Made by a program: the position numbers and the translations under genes
Assembly: GCA_947172415.1 (NCBI GenBank)
Contig: OX359193.1
Coordinates: forward strand, 8,085,501 to 8,149,500
Reading direction: 5' to 3'
Length of the DNA: 64,000 nt
DNA from: Chondrosia reniformis
Lineage: Eukaryota > Porifera > Demospongiae > Chondrillida > Chondrillidae
In this document: piece by piece, positions 43,301 to 52,300 of the stretch
How positions within the stretch are numbered: the first letter of the stretch is position 1
Layout of the letters: each line of letters opens with the position of its first letter
The notes under the pieces: model-generated
The model's database searches: none
Seen by the model: only the letters and a program-made list of their open reading frames with translations
What the model was told of the DNA's origin: nothing

Positions 43301-46300
43301 TACTATCTTTACGGAGTCAGTGATGATATAAATGATAAGGGCTCCTTTATGTGATACCTTGTCAACTCTCCCTTGTATGCCAAGCAGATAGAGAGGTCTG
43401 AAAGGAAGGCTGTGCAGTGACAGAACATCAGTAATATCCCTAATAATTTTTGCTTTATTTGTTGAGTCCACAAACCTGAGAGTAAAGACAGACAACTTTA
43501 AGGTCTGGTAGAAGAAGAGAATCGTGTTTCCAGGCCCTGACACCAGGTTGATGCTGAAGAAAATGAGCAGTGGTACTAGGATCAAATGAGGAAGGAAGTT
43601 TCCAATAGCTGCTCCTACTATCAGTGGAACAAAATTATATTCGCTCTCCTCTGTAGTGTTCTCATTTGTATGGTTATTCCCACTGGTTGCATTGGCTGCA
43701 ACTGTAGTTAAGTAGAGTATAAGAGCAACTATACTAAACACTTGAAGTACAGCCATTTTCTCTGCTGGAGTCCATACCGGATTATTTATTTATTTAAGAT
43801 ATTTATAGCTGTTTTTACACATTTGTGAATATGTAAATTGTTTACATAAGTAAATTTTTAAGAAAACTCTTATATATATCCTCATTCCAAGCTCTCACTA
43901 GGTTTAGTTCCCTATAGGCCTTTACTCTAAAATCTAATACACAATTTTCCTACATGCTATGCCTACTCTGCAAGAATAGGGAACTAAACCTGGAGAGAGC
44001 TGTAGATGAAAATTTCTTCTTCTGCTCCACTGGGCCTTGTAAGAAAAATGGTGTGTTAGATTATTCATGTTTTATACCATTTTGTATGTATGTACGGAAT
44101 TGTAGCAGGGAATGTTTAAATACCTGTTTATTATAAATCAATGTGCATTTGAAGGTTGTTTATTATTTATTAACTTGTGATCTCTAATGAATGTACATTC
44201 TAGAGTTTTTAAAATAACAAATATGAAACCAATTCATTTTCTGCTTCATTTGCTTGGCACATTTTAGTCATCACACAAATGTGAATCAAAGCTTTCTTTT
44301 GCATGTTGATGCATGTAGTTTGTGACGGTGTTCTTCACTTCAGGGCCATCCTTGGCTAAAAGATCAAAGCTATCTTTGTCTTCTGGAGGAACTCTGTATG
44401 CGACGCCTTCTTCACTATCCCTTCTCCTCCTCTCCTGACAACAGAGCCCCATTCTGCTACAGTGCCACTTGAAGTTGTAATATGAGCAATATATGATAGC
44501 AATGGCTAGCGGAAGGAATGCTATTAGAATTATACACAATGATACTGGTTGTATGAGGTTATAGCAACAGGAGCCTATGACAGCACTTGACTTTGCTTCT
44601 GCATTGAGGAATCCTGTCAGAGAGCTTAGGAACACAAGAGCCAGCAGGTTGATGGTCTCCACATAGTTGTACTCTGCCTTCCGAAATGGCTGCATCAAAG
44701 AGTGTACTGTTAAGATGGCTAGGAACATCATGGTAATGATGTACTGACCAGCTTGATCAGTTGGTTTGACCATTACTGGCACAGTCGTCCATAATACTAA
44801 CCTGTACACCATATATAGACCAGCAAAGAAGCGCAATTTTGGCTTGTAGCATCCTTGGAAGGTGTCAAAAACTGGATCTAGTTTAGCATAGCGAGGGAGA
44901 CTCTTGTTTGTGATTCTCTGAGTGATTCTTGAGAGAATGTTGTGAAGGTTTGGGTAGTAAAGAAGGGTCAATGGAAAGAGTAGTAGAAGTGAGGCAATAG
45001 CTATAGCAGTCTTTTGAAGTATGCAGGTGCCTACGGCGGCCATGTTTTCCATGTCACAGTGTCTGATTTTGCCCCTAGCTATTAGCCTGAAAGTAGTCTG
45101 CACCAGGTAACCATAGCAAATAAGTAGCACAGAAACAGTTCCATTCAAGGGAGATCCTCTTGGGATATACTTCTTTCGTAAGTTGCGTACAGAGCGCCTA
45201 ATTTTAGCCCACTTTTTGCTGCAGCATAAGATTGGACACACCCTAACCTGAATCAGGATCCAAATTATGGCCAGATAGACCAGAATAAGTAATACTTTGC
45301 CATACCCTGTGGCGATGTATATGGTACAGTGATCTTGTTTACTGATGTCCTCCGTGTCACAATCAGCAACTACCCTCGGCGGTACTTCAAGTAGTGAAAG
45401 GTACGCTGTAATGTTACTGGCCATGTAAGCATATTCAGCGGTTTTTGAATGATTACTTGAATTCACAAATTTTAAGTTAAATTCAGCCAGCCATAAGGTC
45501 TGGTAGAAGAAGAGAAAGGAGTGACCCGGTCCTGACACCAAGTTGATATTGAAGAGCACTATTAGTGGGACTATGACCGCATAAGGGAGAACGTTACTGT
45601 TAACAAATATATATATATTTCCATTGTCACCCTTGTCTTCACTTTTGTTGTCACTTTTGTTGTCACTTTTGTTGATATTTGCCACTGATAATGACAACAC
45701 AATGAACAAGAGGGAGAGCACCTTCAAATTTATAATGTACTTCATTACTAGAACGTTCTTCAACTTAAAGTTCTTCTTGAAACTATTAGTAACCCTGGTA
45801 ATTTATATATTCAAATATGTGGATCACTTTCTCTTTGCGAATTAGTTTTTGTTCAGTATTGTCTGAAAGTATAAACATGCGAGATATTTTCATAACAGTT
45901 GGTGTACTTATTAATGATTCCTCTTTTATAATAATTATTATGTATTCTGCCTGACTTATTTACTGTAATTAGAGGTCAATGTGGGGATGCAAGCTTTGTT
46001 TAGTTAAATGATTCTTTAACTGTTATAATACTTTGAGTGAAATGCTCTGGAAGATTGTCTTCAGTCTCGTAGCCATCGAGAGACTCATAGCCTCTGCATC
46101 TCTTGTGAATCCAATTTTTAATACGAAAGATGGCATAACAGATGACTAGGACTAGAGGAATCAATGAGATTACTATCGTGCATGCTACAAACAGCGTTCC
46201 CAAGTGTTCCAGTCTTTGATGCTCTTCTGTTACATATCCGGTCAGAGAGCTGAGAAGCACCAGGGCCAACAGATTGGCTACTTCTATGTTGTTGTGCTTC

Positions 46301-49300
46301 GCCTCTTGAAATGGCCTTAGTAGTGCCTGGACTAATAGTAAGGATAGGAACAAGATTGTTATGACATACTGGCTGGTCTGCAGTGTCCCCTTGATAACAA
46401 TGCAGCTCCAAAGAATCATCCGATATGCCATTAATATGCCGGCATGAAAGTACAGATGTAGCTTGTAGCATCCTTGAAATATGTCAAAAACTGGATCTAG
46501 TTTAGCATAGCGAGGGAGACTCTTGTTTGTGATTCTCTGAGTGATTCTTGAGAGAACGTTGTGAAGGTTTGGGTAGTAGAGAAGGATCAGTGGAAAGAGT
46601 GATAACATTACAACAGTAGCAGTACCCAGGAGGAAGCACATGCTACCCAAGGAAGTGCAATCTTCCTCCATCTTCTCACAGAACACATCATCATAGCTGT
46701 CGTTGTAGGTTGCTGTATAGTTGTCTCCTCCACTCCTGCTGCAGAGCCACATCTCGCTCATTCTTACTAACCTGAAACTGACCTGCACAGAGTATCCATA
46801 ACAGATTACCAGTACAGAGCAGGTGCCTATCAGAGCCGACTTGTCTTGATGGTAGTACTCTCGAATGTTACGCATGTAGCGACGACCTCTAGCCCATTTA
46901 TCTGTACAGCAGTACAAAGGGCACGTTTGTCTCCTAATGAGGACCCACAGAAAGAGTAGATACAGTAGAATTAAACCAACTCGAAGGATGCCTGCCAGAA
47001 CTAGCTTTCTCTCAAAATCAGCTTTACCTGTATCAGAATGTCTGTAAACTATTTCTTCCCAAGGAATGGTATTGTAGGAGAGACATTCAGTGCCAATGCT
47101 GAGCACTTTAGCAAGGGAGTGATTATTTAGCAGCAAGTGGAACTTAGCCAGAGGTAGAACTTGGTAGAAGAAGAGAATGGAGTGGCCAGTCCCTGATGCC
47201 AAGTTAATGTTGAAGAAGATAAGCAAAGGGACTATGATGAGATGGGGAACAAAGTCTACCACGCCATAGAGGATGCTCAGAATGGTGCTCTTACTACCAC
47301 ACTGGTCTGTTGAGTTGAGAATTGACAAGTCAGATTGGTGAGGTATAGCGTAATTTGCTGTAGCAAAGGATATATTCAGCACTAGAAAAAGAATTATACT
47401 ACTTCTCATTTTGGCTGACAGGAGCTCTGTTTCTTCACTAAAGCTTCAGTATTCTTTACCCTTTAAATACTTTGTGATTCCACGAGCGGTATTAGCATAT
47501 TCTGTGTAGAAGCAGTGTTTTGTCCCAGTGGTGTACTTGTAAAGGTATCATGAAAGGTCGCTGTACAAAGGTCACTGTACACAGCTGTGCAATGGATAGC
47601 TGCTATATCAACTACACTTTGTACTTGTGTCTCACCATTCACCAGGTAATGTTTCCGTTACTACCGCCTATGTATGATATAGTGATTCAGTTCCTTCAGG
47701 GGAGGACTGAGAAGGATAAAAATGGAGACTGGGAAATTCCTCAGTTGTGTATATGCAATGACTTAGGTGTTTCTCCTTCAGGTAACTTGTAAAGTTTTTT
47801 ATAGTTGTGACAACAGTTACCATTTTTGATGATACTTTTAAATACTGTATTTGTACTAGTAAATATGTGTGTATGTACTGCACATATTTAATATGTTCTA
47901 CTCTATTATGCATTTATATATGTATGCACAAGCATAATTACACATTATAAAAATATTTTGATACATACAAATATGTGTACGTATGTAATGATGTCTTGTA
48001 CACGTACAAGCTGATAGTTACACTATGAATAGTGTTCTCTAACATTTGTAGTGCGTCAATAGTCAGAGTGGAGTGGCTATTGGATTGCTGCCAATCTGGT
48101 AGTCGAGTTGATGAGGCTGCATACACTGTAACCATGGCAACACCTGACAACCTCCCCAGTAGGACAGAGCGCAGTGACCCAATTGAGGAGGGAGAGGACG
48201 AGGATGATATAATGAAGATGTATCTGAATGACATCCAGCAGGATGACGCAATGGAAGTTGATATTCATCAGGGTGACGAGATGGAGGTTGACAACGGAGA
48301 TGTAGCTAAGAGTGAGTGGGTTTCTGTTATCTGCTGTACTCGTCAAACTAAACGGTAGATTCCGTTCAGGCCTCCTTGACACTCTTCCTTGGTTACCTTG
48401 TTAGAATCATCTCTGTTTGTTCCTATTGTCTGGATATATGCACTACGAGTGAAATTTCTTTTAAGTTTCCTTTAATTCTTGAATAGAACCTGATGTGTTG
48501 GCAGGGCAGTGCTTTGATATAAGCCCAAGCTTGAAGGATGGGCAGAAAAGAAGAGTTGTTGAAATGATTGCAGCATTTGGAGGTAAATTCAGTGATGACT
48601 TTAGGCTATGTTGTAGGGTACTGAATGGGTAAGGTAAGGTACATGTACTAATGATGTGGTTACTCATTCGTAACTACAGGTACTATAGGGAAGCCTGCCA
48701 AGTTTATAGTGACCCCACTGTACGTGCTGGATGAAGATTATGACAAAATTTTCGAGCAAGCTATCCCAGTTACCATCTGTTGGCTGGTCAGTCGTCACCT
48801 CCTGATTTTCATGCAAATGCACCTGGTAATAGGTAGTATTCACTAAAGAGATCAGCTACGTTGGCCCCAGGGAAGTGTAATAGCAACAAATTTGATTTAC
48901 ATGTGTTTCCATGGTAACCTTATGGGGGTAGCTTGGTAACTGATCTGTGCACAAGTCCACTTAGTGTACACTCTATAGTGTACAAATGTGTCAGTGTAGC
49001 TTGTAACGACAGAGTAGCTGGACTCACTGAATTTCAAACATGTTTACTATTCTCCTAAGCCAAGTTGTGATAACAGCGCTGTATGGGTCTTACCTGCTGG
49101 TAATGTGTACTTTGTTTGATGGTTCAGTGTTGACCAATTACTTAACCAACCCGGTCTGTTAGTTCTCACCACAAATCTGTCTCCTTCTGTAAGAGAAGCA
49201 TCTTGTTACAGTCTGCGACTCCTTTCATAATTATGGGATGAACACCATTGGCTAGATAGTGATAAACACAACTGTTTAAATTGAACTGGATGCAGATCAT

Positions 49301-52300
49301 GGAATAGTAGAAGAGGACTTGTAACTTGTGTTGTAATGATGTCACTTTTTGCTACATAACCTCCTCGTTAAGCTACCGACTACATACTGCATCCTGTCCA
49401 ATGAGTTGACTACATACTGCATGCCTGGGCTGCATACTTATGTTATGTGCTCCTTTTGAGTAGGAGAGCATTGAGGAGGGAAGAGAATTTCTGAGCCCCA
49501 AGAGTCATTTGTTATTTCAGCCAATACGGGGACAGATAAATACAAGTGCTTTAAATGGATGTTCTGTCTACATCAGTCAGTTTGATGGCCTTCAAAGAAC
49601 TTATCTCCAAATGCTGGCTGGCAAGCTTGGTGCAAGGTGGGAGTGACTACCTGGTGCACTTGGCAATATCCACATACATGCACACACATGTACATATACT
49701 CCATTCTATAGGGTAATGCCACAATTCCATAAAGAATGTACTCATCTCATTTTGAGAGAGCCATCAGGAGAAAAGTACAAAGCTGCAATGAAATGGGGCG
49801 TTCTGACTGTTAGAGACACGTACGATTTTCCTGTTTCTTTTCACTCAAATTGGAGTAGCTACCTATATCTGTTGTATTGTGCACTGTAGGTGGCTCCTTG
49901 AATGTGCAAGGGATGGTAGCAGGGCACTTGAAAGGGATCACAATGTAATCTCTGACATCCCACAAAATCCTCTGCATGATCCCCCTCAAGGGGAACCCCC
50001 TCAGAATCCCCCACGGAAACCCCCTCAGGATCCCACACCAAAGTTACCAGTTGCAGCAGCTCCTTTTTCTAGTGACACAATAACACCTTTTAAGCCTATG
50101 AAACCTGCCTTCAATACATCTGTGAGTTGTGCTGTTCCCTCTAAATGTCTAAAAGATCTCACAGACATGTAGCAATCATTGTCAAATATGTGTTCCAGTC
50201 TGACTTGTTGCATTATCTAGGCAGCTCTTAAGACGTTGCAGAGTCCTTTATCACAAGCAGAGGTCAATACCCAGGTAATACCTGTCTGTTGCCAGCCATG
50301 TGCTTTGTAATACCTGTCTGTTGCCAGCCATGTGCTTTGTAATACCTGTCTGTTGCCAGCCATGTGCTTTGTAATAACTGTCTGTTGCCAGCCATGTGCT
50401 TTATAATACCTGTCTGTTGCCAGCCATGTGCTTTGTAATACCATTTTGTATGTACTTGTCATACTCCATTACTTTGTTGTAGCAATTGGGTGAGATGTTC
50501 TCCAGTGCACTAAAGAAAGCAGCAGACAACTTTGATGTTACTCTGGAAAACAATGGGGTTTACCTCAAGGATGCCACTCTCAAAAAGCCATTAAACGGAG
50601 TAGCCATTTTTGTACATAAAAAACTTGTAAAGAAGCAATGTATGTACCAGCTGTTTTGCTGTCATGGTAACCACAATTAAATGCATACAAACCACATCCT
50701 TTTTCAGCTGAGCTGCATCGTATAGCCCGTAACCTCGGAGCTGAAATTAAGTGGAACTACTGTGACAGTTGCACTCATGTCTTGTACCAAGGCAAGGAGA
50801 ATGATTTCAGCAGGATTAAAGATCTCAAGCAAGCTAAATCTAGTAATTGCTATATCGTGTCGCCTCACTGGATGGAAGCTGTAAGTTGAATGAATCATCA
50901 AGATAATTCTTTAGTAGAAACCCCTTGGAGACAAGTGTCAGTGTACACAATAGTGTGCTTCTTTTCCATTCTGTCACTGCAGTGTCACGATGCAGGTGAG
51001 AGGGTGGATGAAGCAAGGTTTCCGTGTGACTTTACACCACAACTTCAAGTGGTCAGTCATTCACCCTCGCTGCTTATAGCAAAGTTTTAAATTTACACAT
51101 GTATACTGTCTCCATATGAAAAGTGTGTTTGTATCTGTGTGTATAGAGTATACTGTATATATACATATAGTGTGTGTCTGTACAGTATGTATAGTGTATC
51201 CATATGTATAAAGTATATGTGTGTGTAGTGTGTGTCTGTACTTATAGAGTGGTTTGTGTACCAAGAGACTGGCAGGTCAGGTTTTCAAAGCAGCTTCGCC
51301 GCCCACACTCCATGATGAGGAAGCACAGCATACAGTTATCAACAGAGACATTTCACATCCTGTATCATCATCCTTGGTGGTCATTGATAAGGCCCCTCCC
51401 ATGGACACCACCAAGCCTTCTACTGAAGGAGCCTTGAGACTAGAAGATGGTGAAGAACAACTCAAAGGACAAGATAGAGAACAAAATGGAGAACAAGATA
51501 GAGAACAAAATGGAAAACAAGATGGAGAACAAGATGGAGAACAAGATGGAGAACAAGATGGAGAACAAAATGGAAAACAAGATGGAAAACAAGATGGAGA
51601 ACAAGATAGAGAACAAGATGGAGAACAAGATGGTGAAAACAAGGCTGAAGAGATGGATGAAAGTAGCACCCTTCAGGAGAGAGAAGAGTTTCAGAGGCAA
51701 ATGGAGGAAATGGGTATGAAGTATCAGATGCAGAACTCTGCTACCAGAAGGAGTCATCGACTGCAAGAAAAAGGTGTGTAACACTGTATTCATATACCAG
51801 CAATTAATCCATATGGATATTCATTGTTGGTCATATATACATACCTTCTCTCCTTGTGTGCATCTTTAGATAAAATTGGAGAGAGACAGGTAAGGTTTGA
51901 TTAGAGAGATAATCCCTTATGAAGCACGCTTCCATGTTGTTTTGTCGCATTATACAACAGTCAAAGAGACTTATGAAGAAGAAGTCGTTCACAAGTGCTC
52001 ATAAAAGAAGGAAGGTCACACTTGATGACGATGACTCCAACTTGGTGGCTTGGGATTTCAGTTCGCAGACTGTCACCTATGAACACCCAATGACAAAGTA
52101 CACATGCACATGCATAAGTTAACTTTGTTAGCTTTGGTGCCTTGAGGAGGTGTACATCACACAGTCACATGTCTCTGTGGTATTTGGAGCTGTTTGTACA
52201 CTTGTTTACATGCTGTTTGTACACTTGTTCACTTGCTGTTTGTACACTTGTTCACTTGCTGTTTGTACACTTGTTTACATGCAGGATTGGCCAGCAGCAG

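Noticed and set aside
47520-47792. Open frame of 90 codons in TOPBP1 intron 10
   Set aside because: No exon junction keeps TOPBP1 in frame through it, and no family was recognised. Left unannotated.
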